From contig CAZGMJ010000010.1 in NCBI GenBank assembly GCA_964526785.1, positions 54,401 to 118,400 of the forward strand: DNA of 64,000 nt. Direction: 5' to 3'. Shown here one piece after another: positions 42,917-53,545 of the stretch. Origin of the DNA: CAZGMJ01 sp964526785 (lineage in GTDB: Bacteria > Planctomycetota > Phycisphaerae > Sedimentisphaerales > Anaerobacaceae). Position 1 is the stretch's first letter. The number at the start of each line of letters is the position of its first letter. The translations under genes were made by a program, and so were the position numbers. The notes under the pieces were generated by a model. It searched no databases, was not told the origin of the DNA, and worked only from the letters and a program-made list of their open reading frames with translations.

Positions 42917-44214
42917 CACTTTGCGGCTTTCCTTTCGAAAACGACCTTGCCTTCTATCATGACTATTTCCACCCGACTCTGCGCGCTCAGCGGATGGCCG
43001 CTGAAAACGACCAGATCGGCGTCTTTGCCCGGTTCGAGGCTGCCGATGCGATCCGCCACGCCGAGTACTTCTGCGGCGCTGAGCGTGACCGCTCGCAGCG
43101 CCATATCCTCCGACATGCCGTTGCCGACCGCCATTGCCGCCGTCAGAGCAACGAATCGTGAACCGGCCCCGTCTCTGCAGCAGACGCCCAGAGCCACGCG
43201 AATGCCGTGCTCGGCCAATATCGCTCCATTGGCCGGGTTATGCCGTCGATACTCCAACCGCGGCATATCGACAAATGACGTCGTGGCCGGCCCCGCGATC
43301 ACCGGAATCCCGGCTCGCGCAATCTGCTCAGCAACGAGATAACCCTCTGTGCATCTATCCAGGATGAGGGAAAAGCCGAATTCCTCGGCCAGCCTGATCG
43401 CGTTGAGAATATCCGGTACGCGATGCGCCTCGATCTGCAGTGGAATCTTGCCATCGAGCACATCCGTCAGAACTTCGTATGTCGGGTCCGGCCCAAACGT
43501 GCCCGGCCACTTGGGCTTCTCGCCCTTCTCCCCCTGTTTCGCCTGAGCCTTCTTCTCGTACTCGGCTCTCTTGCGCTTGTACTCGATCATTGCCCGGTCG
43601 TGTCGCTGTTTGCGTTTGCGGTATAACTGCGTCTTGCGCAAGGTTTCCCGCAGCGAAGCATAGTCGCCCAGTCGCTCCAGCGAGGACGAAGTGCCGTTCC
43701 CTGAGACGCCGATAGCGGCCCTGACGGCGGTGTGTCGCTTCAAAACCAGTCCATCGACGCTCCGCGATTTCTTCAACTTCAACACCGCACTTCGGCCGCC
43801 GAAAAGACTCCCGCCGTTCGGGTAAACGTGCACCGCCGTTACGCCTTCCGCGAGCACCTCGACGTCCTCTTCGACAAATGGGTCCAGCCCGTCGAGGATG
43901 TCCAACTCGGGTGTTGTGCCGCCGCCTCGCTCTCCGTCCATTACAAACAGCCGGGATTGTGCGTCTATGAGGCCGGGCGTTACGTACTTATCGCCCACAT
44001 CCAGCACGCGCGTGCCCGGCGGTACGACCACATCACCACCGATAGAAGCGATCCGCGGACCTTCTATGACGATGGTACCGTAATCGATAGGATCGATGCC
44101 GACGGGGATGATGTGCCTCGCTTTGACCGCGAGGCGCGGAGCCGCCAGAAGAATAGTGGGACCAAGCGCTAGAAGCAAAGACGCCATTCGGACGGTCCAT
44201 CGACGTTGGATCAT
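42916..44214 (-). CDS. exported amidohydrolase-like protein, first module of the operon, no HxH motif
   Basis: About 432 aa from ATG 44214 (AAGGGA upstream); the longer frame to 44262 would put 16 residues before the signal peptide 'MASLLLALGPTILLAAP'. The scaffold is as in its paralogues ('DYGTIVIEGPRIASIGGDVVVP', 'AAEVLGVADRIGSLEPGKDADLVVFSG'). HxH is replaced by D-A-Q-S-R-L; a His at beta-5 remains ('IEAHRVPDI'). A strongly charged stretch (about residues 200-240, K/R/E-rich) probably forms a long helix. As the first gene its upstream region (44215-44533) should contain the operon promoter. Confidence 0.82.
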   Translation of the reverse strand: MIQRRWTVRMASLLLALGPTILLAAPRLAVKARHIIPVGIDPIDYGTIVIEGPRIASIGGDVVVPPGTRVLDVGDKYVTPGLIDAQSRLFVMDGERGGGTTPELDILDGLDPFVEEDVEVLAEGVTAVHVYPNGGSLFGGRSAVLKLKKSRSVDGLVLKRHTAVRAAIGVSGNGTSSSLERLGDYASLRETLRKTQLYRKRKQRHDRAMIEYKRKRAEYEKKAQAKQGEKGEKPKWPGTFGPDPTYEVLTDVLDGKIPLQIEAHRVPDILNAIRLAEEFGFSLILDRCTEGYLVAEQIARAGIPVIAGPATTSFVDMPRLEYRRHNPANGAILAEHGIRVALGVCCRDGAGSRFVALTAAMAVGNGMSEDMALRAVTLSAAEVLGVADRIGSLEPGKDADLVVFSGHPLSAQSRVEIVMIEGKVVFERKAAK

Positions 44215-44533
44215 CTCTTGTCCCTTATACATGTGGCTCAATATTCGGGCGATTTGTAACAAGGACCGGTAGTCCTGTCAACACGAGTTTCTGCAAAACA
44301 TCGAGGTTTTGATTCTGCGCTGTATCTGGGATGCCCGTGTGTGCCGAGTTGCTTAAGGCCCCGCGCATACGTTCTGTAACAGGACCCGGCTTTCGGGTAT
44401 TCGTCTCGGTCCGAGCGGGCCATCCCGTACGTGCACCGGATCTGCAGATTCTCCTCACGGATAATCCACGAGGGTGCGATGGCCCCATGGGCACAAGTCC
44501 TTGCCCGAAAGGGCTTGCGCTAAGATTTGCAAC
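44215..44533. other. intergenic, presumed promoter region of the amidohydrolase operon
   Basis: About 320 bp between the first amidohydrolase gene and the tRNA 3' end. No convincing gene is visible; short frames here have no family features. Both the operon promoter and tRNA termination signals should lie here, but no consensus element stands out by eye. Confidence 0.4.
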
Positions 44534-44619
44534 GGAGAGGGCGGGATTCGAACCCGCGGTACCCGCAAGGGCACACCGGTTTTCGAAACCGGCTCCTTAA
44601 GCCACTCGGACACCTCTCC
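44534..44619 (-). tRNA. tRNA-Ser (anticodon CGA)
   Basis: An 86-nt class II tRNA on the minus strand beginning GGAGAGGTGTCCGAGTGGC. The acceptor GGAGAGG pairs with CCTCTCC at the 3' end. The anticodon arm is CCGGT-TTCGAAA-ACCGG with CGA at the anticodon position. There is a long variable arm ('GTGCCCTTGCGGGTACC'), characteristic of Ser/Leu tRNAs, and a T-arm GCGGG-TTCGAAT-CCCGC. The discriminator base is G, as expected for serine tRNA. CCA is not encoded. Confidence 0.97.
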
Positions 44620-44627
44620 AAGTACTT

Positions 44628-44633
44628 ATCATA
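44628..44633 (-). promoter_or_regulatory. candidate -10 box of the tRNA-Ser gene
   Basis: On the minus strand TATGAT, one mismatch from TATAAT, lies 8 nt upstream of the first tRNA base, a suitable distance for transcription starting just before the tRNA. A matching -35 box is not obvious. Confidence 0.3.
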
Positions 44634-45226
44634 TAAAGTCTTATGGTTTTTTGCACAGGTGCCGATCGCACAATGGCAACCGTGAGCACAACCGAACGTT
44701 CGACACAATAGCAGCCCTAATGCTGTTTTGTCAAGTTGCCAAACTGAACATCAACCATGTCGAGGGCGAAATCCGTCAGAAAGAACAGACAATGAAAATC
44801 CCCGCTTAACTCTACATCAGACACACCGATTCTGCAAGAAGCTCGGAGGTAACCTCGCTTGCTTTGGTACAGGCGGTGAAGAGACTCTGTCTCGGCATAT
44901 GAAAAAGGCCGCTGCCGGCACACCGCAAAAGCCCATGGAGGAGCGAGCAAGAATAGCAATTGGCTCAAGCATCTCTGCGGCGTCTACGTGGATCACCAGC
45001 ATTCTGGCGTGAGGACTGACGAGGGCCATGCGACAGCGTAATGTCTCTACCAAAACAGACTGTAATATGGTCTAATGCTGTGGCTGCAGATGAAAATTAT
45101 CCGCCCTGATGAAGATGGGCAAAATTCAAAAGACGGGTCTGATGGTTCCATGATTGCTTCCAAAAGGTCGCGTCAGCCGCACGAACGCCTCTGATAATTG
45201 ATGAAATTAGGGAAACGGAGTAAAAC
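44634..45226. other. intergenic region between tRNA-Ser and the GH51 gene
   Basis: About 590 bp with only short unsupported frames (the longest is under 95 codons, no domains). No second RNA gene or repeat was recognised. It must contain the GH51 promoter. Confidence 0.45.
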
Positions 45227-46780
45227 ATGATCTTCCGAAACCGAACACTTCTGACGGCATGCATAATCTTCTTGTTGGGAAGCCTCAGCAGCGGCGAGCC
45301 CGTTACGAGAATCACTATCCACGCAGACCGCGGCGAATTCACCATCGCGCCGGAGATCTACGGACATTTTGCCGAACATCTTGGCCGGTGTGTCTATGAA
45401 GGTTTCTGGGTGGGGGAGGATTCCCCCATTCCAAACGTCCGCGGCATTCGAAAGGATGTCGTTAAGGCTCTGCGCAAGCTGAACATCCCGGTGCTGCGCT
45501 GGCCGGGAGGCTGTTTTGCGGACGAATATCACTGGATGGAAGGCATCGGGCCCCGCAAAGAACGGCCCGGCATGATCAATACACACTGGGGTATGGTCAT
45601 AGAGACGAACGCCTTCGGCACGCACGAGTTTCTGGATCTGTGCGAGCAACTGGACTGCGAAGCCTATGTAGCAGGTAACGTCGGCTCGGGAACCGTCGAG
45701 GAAATGCAGGACTGGGTCGAGTACATGACGTTTGCCGGCGACAGTGAAATGGCGAACCTCCGCCGAGCGAATGGCCGCGACAAACCCTGGCGCGTGCGAT
45801 ACTTCGGCGTTGGTAACGAGAACTGGGGTTGCGGTGGCAACATGACCGCCGAATACTACGCCGATCTCTACAGGCGATTCCAGACATACGTGCGGGATTA
45901 CTCCGGAAACGATATTCTCAAAATCGCCTGCGGTCCGGGCGGTCGTAACGATCACTGGATGGAAGTCGTGGTGCGCGAGGCGGGACGTATGACAGATGCG
46001 ATCAGCCTGCATTATTACGTGCGAGGAACGGGAAACTGGACGCACAAGGGTAGCGCCACCAGATTCGATGAAAAAGAGTGGTTTGCCCTGATGAAGAACA
46101 CCTATGGGGTCTACGACCTGCTTGAAAGCAATATCGAAATCCTGGACCGCTTCGATCGTCGTGGTCGTATCGGGTTGTACGTCGATGAATGGGGGACATG
46201 GTGGGATGCCGAACCAGGCACGAATCCGAGTTTCCTGTACCAGCAGAATACGCTTCGCGATGCAGTCTCGGCGGCCGTCTTTCTCAACGCATTCAACGCA
46301 CATTGTCGAAGGGTCCGCATGGCGAACATCGCCCAGACGAACAACGTGCTCCAGGCGATGATACTGACTGAAAACGACAAGATGATCGTGACTCCCACGT
46401 ACCATGTCTTCGAAATGTTCAAGGTGCACCAGGGGGCGACGTATCTGCCGACCGATGTGGAAGGCTCGGCATATATATTCGACGGCGAGAAAGTGCCTGC
46501 CGTGATCGCCTCGGCCAGCAGAAATGCATCGGACACAGTCCATCTCACTGTCTGCAATCTCGACCCGGACAATCCGCGGAGACTGGTCTGTGATGTCCCG
46601 GGGGCTGCGGTCAAAAGCGTCGCCGGCAGAGTGCTGACAGCCGCGAAGATGAATGCATTCAACACGTTCGAGAAACCGGACGCCGTCAAACCCGCGGCTC
46701 TTAAGAATGCTGAAATTGCTGACGGCAAGCTCACTGCCGTACTGCCGGGCAAGTCGATAGCCGTCTTTACGCTGCGATGA
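45227..46780 (+). CDS. exported alpha-L-arabinofuranosidase (GH51)
   Basis: 517 aa with signal peptide 'LLTACIIFLLGSLSSG'. It releases terminal arabinofuranose from arabinan, arabinoxylan or arabinogalactan side chains by a retaining mechanism. The acid/base Glu198 is in 'YFGVGNENWGCGGNM' and the nucleophile Glu321 in 'LYVDEWGTWWD'. Other GH51 hallmarks are 'IYGHFAEHLGRCVYEGFWVG' at the N-terminus, 'LRWPGGCFADEYHW' and 'ANIAQTNNVLQAM'. The C-terminal beta-sandwich completes the usual GH51 length. A GGAG-like site precedes the ATG. It sits with a phosphatase and a sulfatase, both exported, as is common for glycan-degrading planctomycetes. Confidence 0.93.
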   Translation: MIFRNRTLLTACIIFLLGSLSSGEPVTRITIHADRGEFTIAPEIYGHFAEHLGRCVYEGFWVGEDSPIPNVRGIRKDVVKALRKLNIPVLRWPGGCFADEYHWMEGIGPRKERPGMINTHWGMVIETNAFGTHEFLDLCEQLDCEAYVAGNVGSGTVEEMQDWVEYMTFAGDSEMANLRRANGRDKPWRVRYFGVGNENWGCGGNMTAEYYADLYRRFQTYVRDYSGNDILKIACGPGGRNDHWMEVVVREAGRMTDAISLHYYVRGTGNWTHKGSATRFDEKEWFALMKNTYGVYDLLESNIEILDRFDRRGRIGLYVDEWGTWWDAEPGTNPSFLYQQNTLRDAVSAAVFLNAFNAHCRRVRMANIAQTNNVLQAMILTENDKMIVTPTYHVFEMFKVHQGATYLPTDVEGSAYIFDGEKVPAVIASASRNASDTVHLTVCNLDPDNPRRLVCDVPGAAVKSVAGRVLTAAKMNAFNTFEKPDAVKPAALKNAEIADGKLTAVLPGKSIAVFTLR

Positions 46781-46832
46781 AAGTGCTTCTCAACGCGCGG
46801 CTTTGTATCTTCGTTTCAACAGGAGTTCTGTC

Positions 46833-48347
46833 ATGATAACTCGGCGCGATTTCCTTATCTCCACGACCGCGGCAGCAGTGGCTCTGCATCGCAGGCCCGC
46901 CCTCGCAGCGGAAGCTCACAGTACAGCCCCCAGAATCAACGTCTCGTTGCCGCAGGCGCATAAAGGTACGCCCGCCATAGATATGGATCTGCTCAACAGC
47001 TACGACCGACAGCCTGAGTCCGTCCGGCGTTTCTTCGCCGAAGCAAGAGCCGTCTTTGACGCCGACCGCCAGGCTCGCTTTGCAGGCAATCATGAGCTGA
47101 AAGCTGCGGCGGATCGCTACGGTGTGGAACATCTGGGAGGTCCCATGCTCGGCAATGTCGGCCATGATCGGGCCGCGCTCTGGTTGCGGACCGTCAGACC
47201 GGCACAGATTCACGTCAAACTGAGCGGCCCCGACGGCGTCTGGAAATCCCGCCCGGTCTTCAGTTCCGCCGATACGGATTTGAGTGCGGTGGTGCCTCTT
47301 ACGGGTCTGCAGCCCGAGACGCAATACAACTACGAGGTATTCGTTGACGATGCCCTCCTTGATCTGAAGCAGAGAACCGTGTTTACCACATTTCCTTCTC
47401 CCGATAGCAAAGGTGTTTTCAGGCTGGCTTTTGGTGGCGATTTTCATAAATCGGGCGTGCACAATCCTCACCTGATGCGGCAGATCGTAGAACGCGGCAA
47501 TCAGGCCATGATCCTGACGGGCGATCTGGCCGTCGACGACCGCGAAAACCAAACGGCTCTGCATCGCAGCGACTATTTGTTGCGCGATTTGTCGCCAGCC
47601 TGGCGGCAGTTGGCCTCTGCCGTATCGATATACGCCGCATGGGACGATCATGATTACTTCAACAACGATCTGTCGGGAGTCCCCGCCCGCTTTACCGCTG
47701 AAGACGTCCGGGCGCTGCGCCGGATATGGAAGCAGAACTGGAACAACCCGACTTCCGCCATGGAGAGTGAGGGCATCTGTTTCCGCACCCGACTCGGGCC
47801 GGCGGATCTGATTATGCTCGATACGCGTTCGCTGAGGAAGAAGCAGCGAAAACCCCCCAATGCGTATCTTGGTGACCGGCAGACGCAGTGGCTCAAGCAG
47901 GAATTGCTCAAGTGCAGAGGGCCGTTTGTCATTATCAGCAGCGGGACCATGTGGAGCGACTATATTTCCAACGGAAAGGACTCGTGGGGCGTATTCGATC
48001 CCGCGGGCCGCGAAGAGTTGTTCTCATTTATCGAAGCAAACAGAATCCCGGGCGTATTGCTCATATCCAGCGACAGGCATGGCGCGCGAGGATTTCGAAT
48101 CCCCCGTCCTTCGGGTTACTGCTTCCATGAATTGGAGATCGGCACGCTTGGTGGAATGACCGGCCCCGGTGCAATGGCGCAAGATGCTTCCACACAACTC
48201 TTTGGGCGGACCAGGATAAAGGCCTTCGGCGAACTCGAGTTCGATACAAAGCCGGCTGATCCGAAAGCGATCTTCCGACTGGTGGACGAGAAGGGCCGCG
48301 TGCTGGAACAAATCGCTCTTGCAAAAAGTGCGCTAACGCCTGGATAA
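46833..48347 (+). CDS. Tat-exported PhoD-like metallophosphatase
   Basis: 504 aa from ATG 46833, with AGGAG 7 bp upstream. The twin-arginine signal is 'TRRDFLISTTAAAVAL'. An N-terminal FnIII-like PhoD_N region ('GNVGHDRAALWLRTVRPAQIHVK', 'GLQPETQYNYEVFVD') precedes the metallophosphatase domain: 'RLAFGGDFHKSG', 'ILTGDLAVDD', 'YAAWDDHDYFNND' and 'LLISSDRHGARG'. PhoD enzymes are Fe/Ca phosphodiesterase/monoesterases that folded cofactor uptake sends through Tat. It follows the GH51 gene by 52 bp, so co-transcription is possible. The exact substrate (phosphoester, teichoic-type polymer) is unknown. Confidence 0.88.
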   Translation: MITRRDFLISTTAAAVALHRRPALAAEAHSTAPRINVSLPQAHKGTPAIDMDLLNSYDRQPESVRRFFAEARAVFDADRQARFAGNHELKAAADRYGVEHLGGPMLGNVGHDRAALWLRTVRPAQIHVKLSGPDGVWKSRPVFSSADTDLSAVVPLTGLQPETQYNYEVFVDDALLDLKQRTVFTTFPSPDSKGVFRLAFGGDFHKSGVHNPHLMRQIVERGNQAMILTGDLAVDDRENQTALHRSDYLLRDLSPAWRQLASAVSIYAAWDDHDYFNNDLSGVPARFTAEDVRALRRIWKQNWNNPTSAMESEGICFRTRLGPADLIMLDTRSLRKKQRKPPNAYLGDRQTQWLKQELLKCRGPFVIISSGTMWSDYISNGKDSWGVFDPAGREELFSFIEANRIPGVLLISSDRHGARGFRIPRPSGYCFHELEIGTLGGMTGPGAMAQDASTQLFGRTRIKAFGELEFDTKPADPKAIFRLVDEKGRVLEQIALAKSALTPG

Positions 48348-48694
48348 TCCTTGGTTTGCAGGGCCACAGAGAACCGTTGAGTATCCATCGAATGCAGGAC
48401 TGTTTTGCGGCCTTACTGTTGAACGTGGGCTGACACATAGAATGGTGCTGAAGATAGGGTACAGTCACCGCCTCATACACCCAACCCAATCCCTGAGATC
48501 ATCCACCGCGACGAACAGCATATTCGGGCGTTCGTCACCGCGGAGGGGACTATGTATGTTCAAGCTGACAACAATGGCCGCGGCAGGGCTGATCTACCCG
48601 CCATATCAATGCCTCCCAATGTAGCTTCGGGGATTGCGCCGGCCTCATGTATTTATCATCTGCCGGCATTCCGCGCGCACTCGCAGGTCGCGCA
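48348..48694. other. convergent intergenic region
   Basis: About 350 bp between the 3' ends of the PhoD-like gene (+) and the sulfatase gene (-). Only small unsupported frames are present. I expect terminators for both genes but see no clear hairpin plus T-run. Confidence 0.4.
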
Positions 48695-50122
<1,428 letters not shown>

Positions 50123-50311
50123 CAGCATAGCTCCATTCCGAATATGATGTGGTCTCAATTGCTATCTGAGGTCAAGAATTTATCGGGTTTCTGATGTAGG
50201 ATGCCAGCAGAAATGACGCAAAGTCAAGCTCGACTGTGCAGCCCTTTCAACTCCGCACACCATTGTATGATTGTGTGCCTTGCTTGCAAGGGCCGGTCTT
50301 GTATTTGATGT

Positions 50312-51850
50312 CTACTGTGACACAGGCTTCTGGCCGGGATAAGCATCACCGGTCGAAACTTCCGCCCGGGCATTCATATTGCTCCTGCTTTTTGACTTTG
50401 TCTGCCCAGTCTTCACATCACTGGCAGGCCAATTCCTTCTCAGAGAACCGCTTGGCCATGCAGGAGTTTGTTGTGTGAATTCATTTTCGTGCTTGACGAG
50501 ATAGACGATTACAATAATTCCGAGAATGGTCCCGATGGGGAAGCTCAGCAGCCAGAGGACGGATAGTATCCAGAGCATCGTGCAGAACCAGGGTGCCCGG
50601 TATCGGACTCTGAAAAGGGCGACGAGAATCAGGATGATGCCGATCAACCCGAGGACAGATCCGGCTATCGTCGGGTAGAGGACCGCGCTGATGTCCTGCG
50701 ACAGTGCGCCGGCCTGCGCTGTCTTAGCGTCCGCGACGCTGTTGAAGACTCGGACCATGCCGATGAGTGTGCCGAGAAGCCCGACCACGGAACCGAGTTG
50801 CAGGATAAGGCCCCAGACTGCAAGCTGCTTTCCCTTTTCGTTCATTCCGGCGCCGGTTGTTGGGTCGGCAGCAGACATTGTCTCCACATCCGTCTTCACC
50901 TCACTGGCGTGTTGATAGCGCAGCTCGGGCGCCTTCTCCAGGGTGTGCAGGACGATCTCATCAAGGCGAACATCGACCTGGACTTTCCTCGATGGCGGTT
51001 CGAATCGACCTATGGGCAGTTCCCCGGTGAGCATTTCGTAGAAGACGACGCCGAGCGAGTAGATGTCGGCACGGTGGTCGACCTTGCTGGGATTCTCCAC
51101 CTGTTCTGGGGCCATGTAGTGGGGTGTGCCCATTCTCTGGTCAGCCTGGGTAAGCGTGTAGGCGGTACTCGTCTTATCGAGTAACCTGGCAAGGCCGAAG
51201 TCGGCAATCTTGATGTTGCCTTCCTTATCGAGGAGTATGTTCTCGGGTTTGATGTCTCTGTGCACTATTCCCTTCTTGTGTGCGTAGTTCAGGGCCTCGC
51301 AGACCTGTGGGACAATAGCAAGGGCCTGTTCTGATGTAAGCTCACCTGCCCGTATTACCTGCCGCAGGTCGGTTCCATCGACAAACTCCATGATGAAGTA
51401 GCAGAGATTGTCCTCGGTTTGGCCGAAATCGAAGACCGTAACTATCTGGGGATGGTGCAGTTTGGCAAGGGAACGTGCTTCGCGTGTAAACCGCTCGGCA
51501 AATGCTTCGGACTGGCCCACCTCCGAGGGCAGGATCTTCAGAGCCACCAGCCGATCGAGCTGTTTTTGGCGGGCCTTGTAGACTGCTCCCATACCGCCTA
51601 CTCCCAACAGCTCGATAATCTCAAGCTGAGGGAATTTCTCTGCTAGCTCCTTCGGCTCAGGTGGCGTGAATCCACTTGGAGGTGTGCTATTTCCAGGAAC
51701 ACCCGGGTCGATTTCTGAAGAACCGTCCCCCCTGACTTCACTACCGACCTGCATCCCTGCTTTCAGAAGGCACTGTGGGCAGAGGCCCTTGGGAGCATTG
51801 GCCGGTAGTTCACCCCTGCACTTTGGACAATTTCGTTCTTCGGCCATCAT
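50312..51850 (-). CDS. membrane Ser/Thr protein kinase with N-terminal zinc ribbon and ExbB/MotA-like C-terminal segment
   Basis: 512 aa from the ATG-ATG at 51850, with AGGAG 6 bp upstream. Residues 7-28 form a zinc ribbon ('CPKCRGELPANAPKGLCPQC'). Residues 75-340 are a PknB-like kinase: P-loop 'LGVGGMGAVYK', Lys105, 'HRDIKPENIL' (Asp199), 'DFGLARL' (Asp217), 'GTPHYMAPEQ'. The C-terminus has three to five hydrophobic segments. One part, 'GLLGTLIGMVRVFNSVADA' followed by 'LYPTIAGSVLGLIGIILIL', resembles the ExbB/TolQ/MotA channel core. It lies 109 bp downstream of an ECF sigma gene, so kinase-controlled sigma activity, as proposed for planctomycete ECF/kinase pairs, is likely. Confidence 0.88.
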   Translation of the reverse strand: MMAEERNCPKCRGELPANAPKGLCPQCLLKAGMQVGSEVRGDGSSEIDPGVPGNSTPPSGFTPPEPKELAEKFPQLEIIELLGVGGMGAVYKARQKQLDRLVALKILPSEVGQSEAFAERFTREARSLAKLHHPQIVTVFDFGQTEDNLCYFIMEFVDGTDLRQVIRAGELTSEQALAIVPQVCEALNYAHKKGIVHRDIKPENILLDKEGNIKIADFGLARLLDKTSTAYTLTQADQRMGTPHYMAPEQVENPSKVDHRADIYSLGVVFYEMLTGELPIGRFEPPSRKVQVDVRLDEIVLHTLEKAPELRYQHASEVKTDVETMSAADPTTGAGMNEKGKQLAVWGLILQLGSVVGLLGTLIGMVRVFNSVADAKTAQAGALSQDISAVLYPTIAGSVLGLIGIILILVALFRVRYRAPWFCTMLWILSVLWLLSFPIGTILGIIVIVYLVKHENEFTQQTPAWPSGSLRRNWPASDVKTGQTKSKSRSNMNARAEVSTGDAYPGQKPVSQ

Positions 51851-51959
51851 AACATCTCCTTTCGTCGCCATATTGGCTGTTTCACCCATAACCTGGGGAA
51901 AACAACCGAGATGTTACAGGTATTCCATATTCTTCTGCCCAGCCCCCTACAAAACCCGC

Positions 51960-52709
51960 TTAGTGGGCCAAAGCAGCAAACAAACATCCCATTTCTTCGT
52001 CAATATGGTCCTCATCACCAACCGTCTGAGCGATTTCGTCCCGCAAGAGTTTGCGATATTGCCGCCGCAGGCGATGCACGGCTACCCTTATGGAACCCTC
52101 GGTCATATCCAGTTCTTCTGCCACATTCTCGTAGGGCAGATCGTCCTTTCCAGTGGTCAAATAGACCTTCAGATGCTCGAAGAGCTTCTGCTTGTTCTTC
52201 TTCTCCATATATGCTTCGAGCCGATCCATCGTCCGCTCCAGGACCGTCATTGCCCAGGATTTTTCAAAAAGCTTCTCTGGGGATAGCCGGTCTGCTGCCT
52301 CAAGGACATATTGACCTTCGGCATTCTCGAAGCTCAGAGACAGGATCTTCTTGCCTCCACCACGCTTCAGGGCTTGGGAACGGTCGCGTTCATCGGAGAG
52401 AAAGCCCTTCAGCCTAATCAGGAGAAAGGAGCGGAACTTACCATACTTGGGGTCAGCTCTTTGCAGGTCGTGTTTTTCGAGTATATAAGCGAAGAAACCC
52501 TGTGCGTAGTCCTCTGCCTGGTGCTTGTCATATCCCCTTCTCCTTAGAAATGCATAGAGCGGAAACCAGTAGCTCTGGCACAGTATTTCAAGTGCCTGCT
52601 TCTGCTGTGCGGAAGAGTTTCTGCCCGCAGCCAACACAACGCTCCAGTGCGTGGTGGCAAACTGCGGCCTTCTGGCCGGGCCAAAGCTCTCTTGGTTCTT
52701 CTTTGCCAT
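51960..52709 (-). CDS. ECF-type RNA polymerase sigma factor (kinase-associated)
   Basis: 249 aa, longer than usual ECF factors. Region 2 is 'LCQSYWFPLYAFLRRRGYDKHQAEDYAQGFFAYIL', then 'FRSFLLIRLKGFLSDERDR'. Region 4 is 'YENVAEELDMTEGSIRVAVHRLRRQYRKLLRDEIAQTV', a clear helix-turn-helix. The linker between regions 2 and 4 is extended (about 60 residues). This type is common in planctomycetes and usually lacks an anti-sigma gene, being paired with a Ser/Thr kinase instead, as here. It should direct a regulon in response to the kinase's signal; the target promoter cannot be read from this window. Confidence 0.88.
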   Translation of the reverse strand: MAKKNQESFGPARRPQFATTHWSVVLAAGRNSSAQQKQALEILCQSYWFPLYAFLRRRGYDKHQAEDYAQGFFAYILEKHDLQRADPKYGKFRSFLLIRLKGFLSDERDRSQALKRGGGKKILSLSFENAEGQYVLEAADRLSPEKLFEKSWAMTVLERTMDRLEAYMEKKNKQKLFEHLKVYLTTGKDDLPYENVAEELDMTEGSIRVAVHRLRRQYRKLLRDEIAQTVGDEDHIDEEMGCLFAALAH

Positions 52710-53545
52710 ATCTTATCCGGGACATGGGAAGGCACACCGCAAAGCACTTCAAGACGTCAAACAACCTATCACACACTGCGATATTGTCAAATCAGGCGGA
52801 CCACTCCCTCCCCAAACACCTCCCCAGCATCGCCACCACGCGTAGGTATTACCTGTCTGTGTTGGAGTCCGATTGCACTGCTGCTCGTCAGAGCCAATCC
52901 GAGCTAATGAGCTCATTGACGAACTCTTGGCCAAAATAGCCATTTTTGAAGGATCAACAATGATGGCCATCAAACATAAATATTTGACAGCCAATACTTT
53001 ACGTGAATGGGCAGGGCCGGATTTGAACCGGCGACACACGGATTTTCAATCCGAGGTCTGGGTTTGTAAGTGTCTATAAACAAAAGGTTTATATGCGTGA
53101 AATAAGGACTTATGACGCTGGCCGAAGCGCAACCGTAGCCCAACAGTAGCCTAAACGTGCATGTCTGTTGCAAATACTGTTGCAAATCGCCGGCTCGGAT
53201 TAACCTCTCTCGTTTCCCTGTCCAACAGTCCTCTGTGACCACGTGACAAAATCTCGAGTATGGGCAAGCCCAGAAGCGTAAACTTATTCATCCCATCCAT
53301 CAGGCCACCCTCCGATAGGACTTCAAGAGTCCGCCGAGCCGCTCCCGGCAGACAGTTTCTCCCTCACCTTGTGGCGGTGGTTCGATGATCTTCGGCAAAT
53401 CTGGACAGCTGGAAAGAACACGCGGCAGGAGGATGTTTTCGTCGATTGCATGAGATGCTACATTGCGTGTCCTTTCGGCAGAGCAGCAAAAGATCGCGAT
53501 TTGTTACGAAGCTTGGTGAGCTTTTTCTTGTTTCGTATTTCGGAT
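52710..53545. other. non-coding region with a tRNA fragment
   Basis: About 840 bp without a supportable gene. Only short frames without family features occur. It contains a partial tRNA-Phe (53008-53053). No integrase gene is recognisable. It marks the boundary between the sigma/kinase pair and the helicase operon. Confidence 0.5.
53008..53053 (-). other. 3' half of a tRNA-Phe(GAA), likely attachment-site remnant
   Basis: Read on the minus strand this gives an anticodon arm CGGA-TTGAAAA-TCCG (anticodon GAA), a 5-nt variable loop, a T-arm GCCGG-TTCAAAT-CCGGC, the acceptor strand CCTGCCC and discriminator A. Upstream on that strand no D-arm or 5' acceptor (GGGCAGG) follows, and pairing breaks at position 27. 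So only positions about 28-73 exist. Such 3' tRNA copies are typical of att sites left by integrative elements. Confidence 0.75.

Noticed and set aside
53061..53545. Integrase gene next to the tRNA fragment
   Set aside because: Short frames on both strands show no tyrosine-recombinase R..H-x-x-R..Y motif.
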